NCBI GenBank assembly: GCA_004194705.1
Contig: SADC01000598.1
Span: forward strand, 1 to 64,000
Reading direction: 5' to 3'
DNA length: 64,000 bases
Origin: Ditylenchus dipsaci
Lineage: Eukaryota; Nematoda; Chromadorea; Rhabditida; Anguinidae
The position numbers were made by a program, and so were the translations under genes. Each line of letters starts with the position of its first letter. Position 1 is the first letter of the stretch. The notes under the pieces were generated by a model. That model saw nothing but the letters and a program-made list of their open reading frames with translations, made no database searches and was not told where the DNA came from. This document shows positions 10,754 through 22,322 of the stretch, one piece after another.

Positions 10754-12573
10754 GAGAGGCAGGGCAAGCAGTAATTAAAAAACACGTAAAAAATAAAAGC
10801 ATTGCTGTTATTTTCTGATAAAAAAGTGGTCGTTCGGTATCAATTGCCGGGCCAAAATTTTCTACCTATCCAAACATTGAAATAATGCATAAATAAAAAG
10901 TGCACAAATGAAAAAAGCAAGGCAGCCATTTTGTAGCCCTTTATCAGTACTTTAAAATGGTTTTTTCGGTTTTTCAATAGATTGCACTTTTCCATGCAAA
11001 AAAGGCAAACTTCAAAAAAGTGGTGTTCCTCGGTATCAATTTTTTTGCAAGTGTATATGTGTGTGTGCGCATCTTAACCCCAGGGCCCTAAGTAGGGGTA
11101 TCCAAGAGGTGATACCAACGTGGTGTTACTCAGGTGAGGGGTACAGAGGTAGGACATAATCAGGAGGGGGTTTCAAGATGGTGTTATTAAGGTAAGGCGT
11201 GCAGAGGTGGGCCTACTCAGGTGGTGATGCCTAGTAGAAGTGCTCACGTAGTATTCAGGTAACGATGCATAGGTAGTAAATTTTCTTGTTTTGTAAAGTA
11301 ATTCTGCACCCAGAGGTATTTGAACTAACAAGCTCGGATATGGGCACTTGTTGGGTTAGGGGGGGGGGTTTCACTTACTTTAAAATAGTGTTTTAACGAC
11401 TCCTAAGTAATTTTTATACGCTTAATACGATAAAAAAGTTATTTTCTGACATTTTTCCACAATAAAATGGATTTTTTGAAAAAAAATATTTTTGGCCAAA
11501 ATTCGACTTTTTGCCTTAGTTCCCCAAGGCAATCCAACCTGAAAGGGTACCTGGATACCCAAAGAGATGGAATTTGAACATAGTTTTGTTAACTGGGGCC
11601 TACCGCGTAAAGAAACTCTGGTATGCATACATTTTTATGCATCGAGAGTTACTTTCGAGTAATTTGTGTCTAAGGTATGTGGGTGTGCGCATCTCAACTC
11701 CAAGCCCCCAAGCCCCAAATTAGCCAAATTCAAAAACCCTAGAGCAGATAAACCCTAGGGCGGACAAGTATGCAAACCGAAGGAAAGGCATATAAACCAC
11801 CGAGTGGCAAACCAGGTTTGTATCGAGTCAACCACGTGGAAATTGGGATGACCTAAACAATAAGATCACATTCCTAGTGGTGTATTATATGTATTACGCG
11901 AATTGTTTATTAAGTAGTGACAACAAGAAGAGAGAAGGACACTGATTTGCACTCACTTAACCAGTTTCCACCTGCTCACCACCTTCACAAATTATGATTG
12001 TTTTGTGGCTGATGATGGAAATGCTAGCTCTGGGTATACTCTCATGTGTTTGATAATAATGACACAACACATACAACAGCAGCCATTACTCTGCTAAGAA
12101 CAGTCTGGATAGAAAATCAGGCCATTAGCTTATTCTTAGAGAATTGTCTAACTTTTCAGTTTTTTCGACTTTTTTCTGTTCCGATTGATTTGCCAGAAAT
12201 CAGTCCGGGTAAGTTAACCGGGGAACAGCCCGTTCGCCATAGGGCCAGTTAGCCACGGCCAGCTCACCAAGCTTTTTTAAATAATAATTTTTTGCCATTT
12301 TTTGTATGGAAAAGCATCCTGGTTGTTTCAAATGTTTTTCTTGAAACAAACCGCAGTTCTCCTGGATAATCCATGCGCCAACACAAACCAAGTGGTCGTC
12401 CACTCGCAACAAAAAAATTTTGTTTTTTGGATTCCTAAACCTGCTTTCTTCACAATTTAACCCTTCTAAGAATTGTTTGACAGTGGCAAAATGACGTTCT
12501 AATAATATTTTAGGATTTTCGCAAAAATCATTTATTTTGTAATTTGGGAAACACATCTGAGCCCGTCCTAACA
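10754..12573. other. Non-coding stretch with old repeats
   Basis: No supported gene. 11060-11280 holds a decayed tandem of AGGTGGTGTTACTCAGGT-like words. 11640-11865 contains a block (AAACCCTAGGGCGGACAAG ... GTCAACCACGTGGAAATTGG) that recurs at 15330-15455. A G run lies at 11358-11366. Confidence 0.45.
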
Positions 12574-12780
12574 TACCGTATTTCCTCTAATTGCCGCCCC
12601 GGGGCGCTTATTTTCCGATCGACCTCTAGGGGGCGGCAATTAGAAGGGGGACGCTTATTTTTCGATCATAAATTTGAAGTAATTTACCACTCCAACAATG
12701 AAAGTTTTTATCCTATTTTCAAAATTTTTATGATTTTCGGGCAGAATTTTCAGGCCAATTGTTTGTCCAGGGCAGCCAAA

Positions 12781-14207
12781 TTAAAAGGAGGGGGAACTTT
12801 ATATACGCATCATGTAGGTCACAGGTTCGACTACCAGCGGCTGCACACCATGTATGTAATTTTTTTTATTAACAATTTCGTGTAAAAATCATCCTCGGGC
12901 TTTTGACTACCCGACAAGACCATCAACGCAGGGTTTCACACCTAGTGTAGCTTATTTGTAGGCTAAAAAATAGGGTGCATAGACGTTTCGCAAAAATTTC
13001 AGAATTGAAATTTTTGCGAAACGTTTACAAAAATTTCAGTTTTATATTTCTAATCTCAGGGTATAGCTCAGAAGATCTTAGGGGATAGGTCAGGGGACAC
13101 ACCCAGAATCTAAGGTACAAGGGGATGGAGGAGATACCTGAGGGGATAAAAAAATACTGGTTAGACCAGGACCGGGTGTCCTAAGCCTAACGGCTATACG
13201 CTGCTTAAAAAAGGATGTCCCGGAGTTGACATGACCGTCCCAAGGGCTCACATACTTCTACATGTAGTACCGTCTCAGGGGATAGGTCAGGGGATCCCCG
13301 GGGATAGCTCAGGATTGATCCTTTGTTTGTGCTTGTGTTGAATTTGTTATGCTTTGTTTGTCCGTTATGTTGAAATAAATTGTATGCTTTGGTTTGACTA
13401 AACAGTGAAGTTGCTATAAGATAACTTATTGAATTTAATAACTTATTGAAATAACTTAATAACTTATTGAAAAGGGTCGCGAACTGGCCGTACTCCGTTT
13501 ACACGTATAATATACTACAATGGTACTAGGAGAACAATAAACAACAAAAAATGAAAACACTATTGGCGGAATTGAACCCGCGAGAACAAAAAAACATACC
13601 AAACTGAAATTTTTGCGAAACGTTTCGCAAAAATTTCAATTCTGAAATTTTTGCGAAACGTCTATACCCCAAAATAGGCTAGAGCTCCGATAATCGATGG
13701 TTTTGAGGGTTTTCTTCTACTGCTTTGATTGATATTTATGCATATTTTCGACAAGTGACACGTTTCATACACAGTAATAAAGCCAAGATCATGAGTTTTC
13801 ATTTGAGCTATCATACAAGGTAGAAGGTAATATTTCGTTAGAGCTAAGATTTTAAAATGTTTTACTGATGTCCAATTCAATACCAGCCAGTCATGTGCAT
13901 GAAATCTCCAAATTACAGCATTTGCTGATAGTGAAGCTGAAAATGGTCGCAATTGATTGCTTGATTGATAATCCTATTGAGGATTTCATCGGATTGGACA
14001 CGGTTTAATCTTTTTTTTAAATTTTAGCTCTAACTTTATACAAACTTTTTATCTGTATGATAGCTTAAATGAAAGCTGATGATCTTAGCTACATTTTGAC
14101 ACCAAACTTGTAAATAAAAAGAGAAAAAAATAAGGTCTGCAGCCAGTGGTAGTCGAACCTGTGACCTAAGGCGATGCGCATATTAAGTCTGCCAGCCCCC
14201 CTTTAAG
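12781..14207. mobile_element. Fold-back element with tRNA-like ends, copy 2 (nested)
   Basis: The left end GGGGGAACTTTATATACGC plus AGGTCACAGGTTCGACTACC is mirrored at 14130-14207. It lies wholly inside the TACCGTA element 12574-14482. Confidence 0.65.
12979..13664. mobile_element. Innermost nested inverted-repeat element
   Basis: The ends are built from TAGACGTTTCGCAAAAATTT and its complement, each folded on itself (12979-13030 and 13605-13664). Inside, the phrase GGGGATAGGTCAGGGGA recurs (about 13078 and 13270). Confidence 0.6.
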
Positions 14208-14482
14208 GTAGACTTGTTGTTGAAGACTTATTGTTAACGTGAATATTTATCGATCCTGCTTACATATACCTCTTCAGCAAACAATGGTCTTGGACACATC
14301 TTCTTATTAATAACTAACCGCCAAAAATTGTGCAGAAAAAGGTTAAAACGGTTTCGAAAAAATAGGGGGGGGGGCGGCAATTAGAGGGGGGGCGCTTATT
14401 TTCGATCGACCTCTAGGGGGCGGCAATTAGAGGGGGGGGGCGGCAATTGGAGGGGGGGGCGGCAATTAGAGGAAATACGGTA

Positions 14483-15020
14483 TGCTGGTCTACCCTGCGC
14501 CTAAGCACAAGCCGAAAATTGCTATAAAAAATGCTTGATCAGTCAAAAGATATGTACGTGTACTTGATACGTTTTTTAAACTCAAAAGACAATTTCATGC
14601 ACTAATGGCTGTATTCGAAAGACGGTTTATACTAGTAAATAATGATTTGAGCGATTTTACGAAAACTCAGAAATAGCTCGATAAAACGTTATCATACTGC
14701 TGTTGAGCAATCCTAATAATGGTCGAATTAGCATAAAAACAGGTTTCAGATCCTGAAAAAAATTAATTTTTTCACTAGGAGGATGATCAATCTCAGTTTG
14801 AAACCCGGGTCTGTTTCAAGAACAACATTTGAAACAATCATGATACTTTTCAAGACAAAAATATGGCAATAAAATTATTTTGAAAAGCGTGGTGAACTGG
14901 CCAGTTTGAAAAGCGTGGCGAATTGGCTTTACACCAGTTAACCGGCGAAGGATTGCACAAATCTTTTATGTTGATAATTTGGCTTAGTACGGTCTGCTTC
15001 TAATCTCTCTATGACCATGA
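14483..15020. other. Non-coding stretch upstream of tRNA-Gly
   Basis: AT-rich, no exon or clear repeat ends seen. Two short copies of GAAAAGCGTGGYGAAYTGGC occur near 14882 and 14910. Confidence 0.35.
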
Positions 15021-15091
15021 GCACTGATGGTTCAGTGGTAGAATGCTCGCCTGCCACGCGGGCGACCCGAGTTCGATTCTCGGTCAGTGCA
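15021..15091 (+). tRNA. tRNA-Gly-GCC: tRNA-Gly (GCC), copy 1
   Basis: Full cloverleaf: acceptor arm GCACTGA pairs with TCAGTGC; D arm has the A box TGGTTCAGTGGTAG; the anticodon loop CTGCCAC gives anticodon GCC (15053-15055) on a five-pair stem; the T arm has GAGTTCGATTCTC, containing the B box; discriminator A. No intron. A T5 run within six bases downstream can act as a Pol III terminator. Confidence 0.97.
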
Positions 15092-15622
15092 AATTTTTAA
15101 CAAATATCAGGCTGTCTGTTAACTTCAGCCTCGACATTGAATTAACCCCTTGCTCACAGTTCTTGGTCGAGATCGTGGTCGAGGTCGATGTTTGGCGTCG
15201 CATTTTTCACTAATTTAGAGTAATTTTTATATCTTAAGTAAATTTTAAATGCTCAAAACGGTTGTAATCAGTTATTTCCTGACTTTTTTTCAACACAAAA
15301 AGTTGATTTTTTGAAGAAAAAAAATTAAAAATCCTAGGGTAGTTAAACCCTAGGGCGGGCAAGTATGCTAACCGAAAGAAAGGCATATAAACCACCAAGT
15401 GGCAAACCACGTATGTATCGAGTCAACCACGTGGAAATTGGGATGACCTAATTATGGTGTTGATCATTATTATATCGGGTCGAATCATGGATATAATGTC
15501 AACCACCTGAACTGACCAAGCTGAACTGACCAATATTTGTTTAAAATAAGATAAAAAAGCTTAGAACAATCTTCGAAAAATGTTTGACCAAACCCTGGAG
15601 GACGAAAAGAAATGGGTCCTAT
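15092..15622. other. Spacer between the tRNA genes with a dispersed repeat
   Basis: No gene. 15330-15455 repeats the block seen at 11740-11865 (AAACCCTAGGGCGGGCAAG ... CAACCACGTGGAAATTGG), evidence of a dispersed element in the same orientation. Confidence 0.5.
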
Positions 15623-15858
15623 TAAAGGGCCTGACCTCTTCCTACTCGGTGGTCCCCGCCAATTCAAAAATTTTCCCTTGATCATTGGACTTCTGTACGG
15701 ATTTTTCCGCCACGTTTCTAACAAAACTAGGCCTGAAATCAAATTTTAGGCTTAGTTTTGTTAGAAACCTAGCGGAAAAATCCGTACAGAAGTTCAATGA
15801 TCAAGGGAAAATTTTTGAATTGGCGGGGACCACCGAGTAGGAAGAGGTCAGGCCTTTA
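15623..15858. repeat. Near-perfect 236-bp palindrome
   Basis: Left arm 15623-15735 and right arm 15748-15858 are almost exact reverse complements (AAAGGGCCTGACCTCTTCC ... / ... GGAAGAGGTCAGGCCTTT) with a spacer of about 12 bases. Single, diverged arms occur near 6845-6920 and 54150-54310, so this is a MITE family. Its high arm identity suggests a recent insertion or inverted duplication. Confidence 0.8.
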
Positions 15859-15970
15859 AGTTAGTAGAAATGAGAATATCATTAAAATCCAACCATTGAT
15901 AGCAACTAACACCAATAATACAGCTTGCATTTATTGTATTAGGATTTTTTTTGATTCTCTAACACCATGA

Positions 15971-16041
15971 GCACTGATGGTTCAGTGGTAGAATGCTCGC
16001 CTGCCACGCGGGCGACCCGAGTTCGATTCTCGGTCAGTGCA
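15971..16041 (+). tRNA. tRNA-Gly-GCC: tRNA-Gly (GCC), copy 2
   Basis: Identical to the copy at 15021-15091 over the whole mature sequence. The preceding ACCATGA is also shared, but the flanks otherwise differ. A T6 run follows. The pair 950 bp apart suggests a duplication older than the palindrome that sits between them. Confidence 0.97.
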
Positions 16042-16304
16042 AAGTTTTTTATACTTTTTCGTTTTTTCATCAAATAGTCTGGCATCGTATAAGTTGAAGT
16101 GCACCCCAATACTCATGATCATAAAATGCATATAGAGTCTGGCTTGAGTATAGAATCTCTCCCCAGGGGAGTGATCAGATCAAGGAGATAACATCATATT
16201 CGTGTTTCTCGACCCCGATTTCATGAGAAAGCCGGCTGTTTTTTTTGGTTCTGAAAAAAAAAATTCGAACCACAGGGGGAGGGTCTGGTATCATGGTTTT
16301 TTAG

Positions 16305-17169
16305 TAGAGCTGGAAACGGGACAGGATTCCGACGGGATCCTGATCCCGCCCGATCGATTTTTGGCCGAAAATCCCGTCCCGAAATCCCACCCGATCATTT
16401 TCCAAAATCCCGATTCCGATCCCGAAATTTGTCGAATCCCGACGGAAATTTATCAAATAAAAAAATAAAATAAAATACATTTGACGCATTTTTTTTTGCA
16501 AAATTGATACTTTTGCTCTCTCTTCGATATAATTTTTACTTGATTTTTATAGCTATGAGCATTTTCTTGAGTATCGGACTTTTCGAGAAACTATCGTCGT
16601 TTGAAGCCAAATGCGAAAAATCAATCAAAATTTCTGATGGCAGCACAAAAGGGCTTTTTGTTCGCGCAAAATCACACGATGAATTTGATGAAAAACTCAG
16701 AGATCTGCAAGAAAAGCAAGAGGCTCAGAAGAACTCTATGAACAAATTTTTAAAGATTTTGTCGAAAAGTGTTTTCACTTGTTCAAAGCTGCGTTATCTT
16801 TTTGTAAAATTTTTTTGATTTGTCGAAGAACCCTCTTCGTTGGACAAAAAAGTTGTTCATCACATAGCTTGTGCTAACCTTTCCTTCGCCAGTGTTGACC
16901 AGCCGACATTTAAGCAAAATGTTTATTTTTTAGAACAAAGCTGACAAATTATTATTATTATTGAATTATGTCGATTGTGTAAAGAGTAATCATATAAATG
17001 TTTACTGAAGGTGTATTTATAATCATAGAGCAATGTTTGAGGGTAATTTCTTGTAAAAAACAAAAAATGGAAAAATCCGGAAATTTGAACGGGATCCCGA
17101 TGGGATCCCGAAATTTTTTAGCGATAATCCCGTCTCGAAATCCCGCCCGAACGCTAGATTCCAGCTCTA
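16305..17169. mobile_element. hAT element with GGGATCCCGA array
   Basis: Terminal inverted repeats TAGAGCTGGAA / TTCCAGCTCTA, flanked by a perfect 8-bp target duplication TTTTTTAG (16297-16304 and 17170-17177). Subterminal regions are filled with CGGGATCCCGA-like words. 865 bp, too short for a complete transposase. The element at 41471-43026 belongs to the same family. Confidence 0.85.
16504..16917 (+). pseudogene. Transposase-like relic inside the hAT element
   Basis: An open frame of 104 residues (to 16818) contains a charged, coiled-coil-like stretch (KSHDEFDEKLRDLQEKQEAQ). In another frame soon after lie VVHHIACANLSFASVDQPTF residues, resembling the hAT region before the RNase H core (lAxxLPFxxVExxxF). 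This fits an internally deleted hAT transposase; the match is short. Confidence 0.35.
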
Positions 17170-17801
17170 TTTTTTAGTCAAAATTTGAAAAATTAAATTG
17201 GCGCCTTTTGAATTTTAAAGGGAATAAGGGCTGTATAGGAGGGGAAGGGAATAAAAGGGGCCACTAATAACACAGGGCCCACTAACAATAAGATGTTAAA
17301 CATAGTTTTGAATACTGGGCCTATAAATAAACTCTGGTACGCATGCTTTTTCATGCATCCAGAGTCGCTTTCGAGTGATTTGTGTCTAAGGTATGTGGAT
17401 GTGCGCATCTCAATCCCAAGCCCCAAGCCCCCGAAGGGGGCAGGGGGCTTGAGAGTTAGAGATGCGCGCACTTACTTACCTTAGACATGATTCCGAGAAA
17501 ACCATAAAATAACCATAAAATAAACTTAACCATAAAATGCATATAGAGTATCTTTTTGCCACGGCCCAGTTGAAAAACATGGTAAGGCAGTCGAAGAATA
17601 CAGATCTATAATTTTCTAACGTTCTGCCATAAAAGTGGCCTTCTTTTTATTCCCTTCCCCTCCAATACAGCCCTTAAACCCTTTAATATTCAAAAGGCGC
17701 CAATTCAAAATTTTCAAATTTTGACTAAAAGACCATAAAACCCACCCGTGGATCGAAAATTTTTTTCTCTCAGAACCAAAAAAACAGCTGGCTATAATAT
17801 A

Positions 17802-17940
17802 TACCGTATAACTTCTAATAATCCCCCCCCGATTTTTTGACTAGGATTTTAGAGTAAAGGCCAATTTCGATTTACAATTTTAAAATTTTTCAGCGGTTGG
17901 AAAGTAATCCCCCTGGGCGATCAAAAGAAGTTGTACGGTA
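17802..17940. mobile_element. TACCGTA-family element, copy 4
   Basis: Left end TACCGTATAACTTCTAATAA, right end complementary but decayed (AGAAGTTGTACGGTA). The arms carry ATCCCCCCCC. The interior matches copy 1 and the 20916 copy in reverse orientation. Confidence 0.6.
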
Positions 17941-18990
17941 TATATGAAAAATGACTGAAGTGCAATAATAATATACTGAAGTATCCATAGAACTCGCCAT
18001 CCCGTCTGGACACAACCGTAAACCTTCCGAGCACACAGCCCGTTTTAACATATGCCGGCTTGCACCTAAAGCTTTGCCGAAATTGTAAAAGTGAAATAAA
18101 ATGGCTTCTCAGCAAACAATCTTCAAAATACCACTACAGCTACTGTCCCAAAGGATCAAAGGCCAATCTATTATCATGTAAGCGTGCAGGCTGCCCGCAC
18201 TGTATTTCTCTCTGACCACCAAATCTGATTGGCTAATTGGCTGTGGACAGCTATTTGTTGATTCGCAATCACTTTTGATGTGTCACTTTGACACTCTTCT
18301 TTCAATCAATCTCGCAATTTTAATAAAAAAATATTTTTTGCATAATTAAATTCTCTTGTTTTGCAATTATTATTTGAAATTATCGATTGACCTGCTTTTG
18401 ATAATTTTGTTATTGTGGGTTTTAGCTGTGATTTTTTTCGACTTTGGTCATCAAAAATATTTTTTTAACAGTAGCCCACAACTTTATGTGTCTAAAGCTG
18501 ACTGATTTTAATTAAAAAGGAGGCCATTTGAAAGAATTATATTTCTCTGAAATTTTCGCATTTCCTTATATTGGCTGCTTGAAGTTGATCCAGTGTTATG
18601 TTGTATTTCCGTTTGTGTTGTGTGCCTCTTCTTATCCCCATAAGCTCCAATAAATAACTGTGGGAGTAGTGGGTGGCCAACTGAGCAACAACAACATTTC
18701 GGTGGTTCCACTGATTTATTGCCAACTTTTTGGTGTAATAGGATATAGTGGACCGAAGAAAACAGTTAATTGTGTATTTAATTGTGGAAACGGTTAACTG
18801 TGCAAGTAGTCAACTATGGAGGGTAGTTCAATTTTTGAAGGTTGCTTAATTTCCATGTCCAGATTTTATCTGGCTATTACCATTTCAAAATGCCAGATTT
18901 TTGTCAAAATCTAGCAATTGCTGGCAGTCGCCAAAAAGAAAGCAAATTGAAAGGACTTCGATTTTACCGGTTGGTTTTGTGAATGACAAT
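17941..18990. other. Non-coding stretch
   Basis: No supported exon. Short open frames on both strands (for example 18508-18725, minus) show no family motif and no good splice context. Confidence 0.35.
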
Positions 18991-19760
18991 TAGAGCTGAC
19001 GATTTGCCTTTTTGGGATGTTGCGATGCGATGTATTTGGACCTCCCTGGCTTGCGATGCGATATGCGATGTTTTGAGAAATTTGCGTGCGATGTTGCGAT
19101 GCGATGTTTTTAGCCCAAATTTGCTGCGTGCGATGCGATGTTGCGATCAGTGTTGTGACTTCCTCATTCTTCCTCATTTTTATTTTGTAGTATTGATGCT
19201 TTTTTTCAACGTTTTACTTACATTTCTCAGCAAGTTTGGTGTCATTTTGAAGCTGAGATTATAAGCTTTAAAATGACACCAAACTTTTTACCAAATGTAT
19301 TTAAAATATTAGAAAAACAGTAGAATGAGGAACGTGAGGAAAGTTTTCCTCATTTTTCTTCATTTTTCCTCATTTTTGCGTATTATTGATTTTTCTTCCA
19401 ACATTTCGTTAACGTCTCTCGAATCTTTTGGTGTCATTTTGAAGCCTATAATCTCAGCTATAATATAATATCAAACTCGTTGATTAAAGTTTTAAAAAGT
19501 TAGAAATGTTCATCAAAATTAGTCATGAGGAAAAAATGAGGAAGTCACAACACTGGTTGCGATGCGATACATCGCATCGCAACATTGTTGGGACTAAATA
19601 AAATTTGAAAAAGCAAGGCGAGGTCATTTCAAATTTGCGATGCGATGTGCGATGTTTTTTGAAAGTTTGCGTGCGATGTTGCGATGCGATATTTTTAGCC
19701 CAAATTTGCTGCGTGCGATGCGATGTTGCGATGCGATACATCGCATCGTCGTCAGCACTA
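18991..19760. mobile_element. hAT element with GCGATGCGATGTT array
   Basis: Ends TAGAGCTGACGA / TCGTCAGCACTA, with a perfect 8-bp target duplication ATGACAAT (18983-18990 and 19761-19768). Both ends are dense in TTGCGATGCGATG. A second hAT-type element (19148-19555) sits inside. A related array at 44758-44890 lacks a clear right end. Confidence 0.85.
19148..19555. mobile_element. Nested hAT-type MITE in the GCGATG element
   Basis: Perfect 20-bp terminal inverted repeats beginning CAGTGTTGTGACTTCCTCAT, and a perfect 8-bp target duplication GTTGCGAT (19140-19147 and 19556-19563) made from the host element's own array. The interior is rich in TTCCTCATTTTTCCTCA. It inserted after the outer element. 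Confidence 0.88.
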
Positions 19761-19768
19761 ATGACAAT

Positions 19769-20915
19769 GGTTTTTTGCCATTAATATCTGTGGCTCTCGA
19801 TATAATGTCCCTTGTTTATCTCTTCCTCAAACTACTAAGTGGGTATTTCGACCCATGTAAATTTTTTAAATTTTTTATTGTGCTTTTTAATTTTTGTTAG
19901 AAGACAGGTTATACTTTGAGTAGTTAGAGGAATATAACAATAGGTGAGCTCTATATCGATAGCCGTGGGTCTGAATGGTAAGACTTCTGTCATTCGCAAA
20001 AGCAACTGGTAAAATTGGAATCTTAGCGATTTTTAAAACTAGACTGACAAATCATAACTGGTGAAACATTTCGAAAGTCCAATTAATCTAGGACCCTAGG
20101 TGGAGTCAAGCGTGAGTTAGAGGCTCTAACTTCAAGTCACTACATCGAGGGTATACTGTATGTTTTTATCCGTTTATGCAGTTTAATAAAATTCATGTCC
20201 AAACTTCTAAAATTTTATGACTGTGTTCTTGAAAAGTGCCAAAATCAGTTGAGGAGTCGACAAGCTGATCTGTTGGCTAATTTTTTAAACTAGATCCCTT
20301 TAAGTTAGGCTAAAGCAGTTAACTTTTTCCATCAATTCAGCCCATTTGTTAGCTTTTCAACAACAACACAGACCAATTACTGCACAACAATATGGCCAAG
20401 TTGTTTTTGTAGGAAGAGCTTTGGCAAAAAACAGAAAGCATAATAAGTGGACTAGTAGTAAATGTTTTATTGTTTACACATTTTTATGGGCTGTTGTGCT
20501 TGCGAGGGTGTTATTAATCTGCTGCTGGTCTGCTGCTGGTGTGTTGAACACCTTTGGTGGGGGCTGCACCACATGCTAGTAGTGTTACACCACCACCATC
20601 TACACAATTACATTTATTGGTTGGAGCTTGTAGTTGCCGCCACCGCCCACCTCTCTAGCATACTGTAGGGTGGCAAGTTGTTAGATAAATAGGTGGAACA
20701 CACACAGACATTTGTGGGTCCTCTACCATAAGTGGGTGCTTTTGGCGAAAACGAAATTGCCGAAGTTAGGCTAAGTTTTTATTACTTTCAGGTGAAACCT
20801 ACGTTTGTCAAATTTTCTTTTTTGACAACTCTTTCCTAGCCCATTTTTTTGCCTGGGTTTTTTCTTCAATTTCAAGATTTATGCAGGGCCGACCAGCGTA
20901 TGTTAAGCATAGTGA
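19769..20915. other. Non-coding stretch
   Basis: No supported gene. An open frame at 20346-20579 has no recognisable motif. 20500-20660 is rich in CTGCTGG and CACCACC triplets, a low-complexity tract. Confidence 0.35.
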
Positions 20916-21057
20916 TACCGTATAACCTCTATGAATCCCCCATGGGGGATTACTTTTCAATCCCTGAAAAATTTTGAAATCGTAAATAAAAATGGCCCTA
21001 ACTCTGAAATCCTAGTCAAAAAGATGAGGGTGGGGGATTATTAGAGGTTATACGGTA
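20916..21057. mobile_element. TACCGTA-family element, copy 5 (arms ATCCCCC)
   Basis: Begins TACCGTATAACCTCTATGAA and ends TTAGAGGTTATACGGTA. The interior AACTCTGAAATCCTAGTCA is shared with copies 1 and 4. Confidence 0.7.
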
Positions 21058-21059
21058 AC

Positions 21060-21385
21060 TTATTTTTGAAAATCGGACGGTGTTCCGTCCGTAGTCCGAA
21101 AAATTTTCACCGGCCGTCCGTCGGCCTTCCTGTCTTTGAGAAATGTAGCCGGCCGTCCACCGTCTATGACATGGTTAAGACAAAGGATAAAGGCTTTTCG
21201 TACTTAAGTGAATTTTGACAGGACGGGCCGTCCGGACAGGATGTCATATGTCGAAAATTTGCAGGCCGTTCTATTTTGAAAAACTCGACCGGCCGTTATC
21301 CGTCCCGTCACCATCCTACTCCGTCCGGACAGGACAGCGACAGAATGGAGCCGGCCGGACGGGCGGACACTATTATGTGAGAATG
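21060..21385. repeat. GGCCGTCCGT/GGACGG array
   Basis: Dense repeats of GGACGG and its complement like those at both ends of the hAT element 9656-10745. No paired termini or target duplication were found, so it is probably a truncated relative. Confidence 0.5.
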
Positions 21386-22299
21386 GCTCAAACAGAAACT
21401 GTATTTATGCCCATGGCCGTAGCCACGGGTAGGGTTTAAGCCAGGGTTCGTAATTGTCCTTTTTAAAAAGATTTGTCCTTTTTTGGGGACCCCAAATCTT
21501 TTTTATTTTTAAAGTATTTAGTCAAAATCTTTTTTTTTTCGCTCCAAAATAGCAATAAGCACTGGATAAAATGACCCTTTTTCTTCAAAAACCCTTGTTT
21601 AAGCCCTTTGTCTGGAAATTTTATCTAGCTAAGTATCTGTTTAGAATTATTTTTACTGAAGTTGATTTCTTAATTGCTTTTAAAGCAATTTTAAATTGTT
21701 TTCTGAGTTTTTGTAGTTGACTCAGCACTCATTCAGTATTGGTATAATGCAACCCTTACTCAAGTAGCTTTTGATTATTATGGTCTTTTGCAAATACTGA
21801 ACGAAATATTTTTCGAGGCCTCGAGACTCGAAAAATAGACTCGAAACTGGAAATTTTTCGCAACTCGCAATCTAGGCCTCAACTCGACAACCTTAGTTGT
21901 CAACTTTTTGAGCAATTGAAACCCCAGTTGAGATCTTCCCGTAATATTATTTGATTGGAAAGCTCATTCAATTAGTTAATTTGGTGTCACTAGGTACTCT
22001 TGAATAGATATAAGTGCAACAAGAATGTTGGATTGTGTTTGTTGGCGCTCGTTTTGTGCTTGTCCTCTGGTCAATCAAACACAAGCACTAATCCAGGGAA
22101 CTAAAAACAAACCTTCTAAATATTACACTCCTCTGTCCTTTTGAGGACCACCAGGCGGAAATGTTGTGTATTTGCTGCAGGCACATATTTAAACTTGTTC
22201 CTGGGTTGCAATATTTTCCTTTTATCTACGGCGAATTATTTTGAATATTACTATTTATACAACATTTATCATTTGTTCTAGTAAATGGATGATAGCAAG
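21386..22299. other. Non-coding stretch upstream of the zinc-finger gene
   Basis: No supported exon or well-bounded repeat. The first exon and promoter of the downstream gene may lie here but cannot be recognised. Confidence 0.3.
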
Positions 22300-22322
22300 C
22301 ACAAAATGTGCCTGAAATAGCT

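Larger units (their letters stand above)
12574..14482. mobile_element. TACCGTA-family element, copy 3, carrying nested elements
   Basis: Outer ends are TACCGTATTTCCTCTAATTG and its complement ending in TACGGTA at 14482; arms read GCCGCCCC / GGGGCGGC. The right arm is duplicated about three times (14370-14475). The interior is occupied by a fold-back element (12781-14207), which is itself interrupted by a third inverted-repeat element (12979-13664). Confidence 0.7.
16230..17794. mobile_element. Fold-back element interrupted by a hAT element
   Basis: The left arm (16230-16304 plus 17178-17280: AGCCGGCTGTTTTTTTTGG, GGCGCCTTTTGAATTTTAAA, GGGAGGGGAAGGGAATAAAA-like) is repeated in reverse complement at 17630-17794. 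The arm is split by the hAT insertion 16305-17169. The interior holds a G/C-rich hairpin near 17415-17450 (AAGCCCCCGAAGGGGGCAGG) shared with 53518-53552. Confidence 0.6.
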
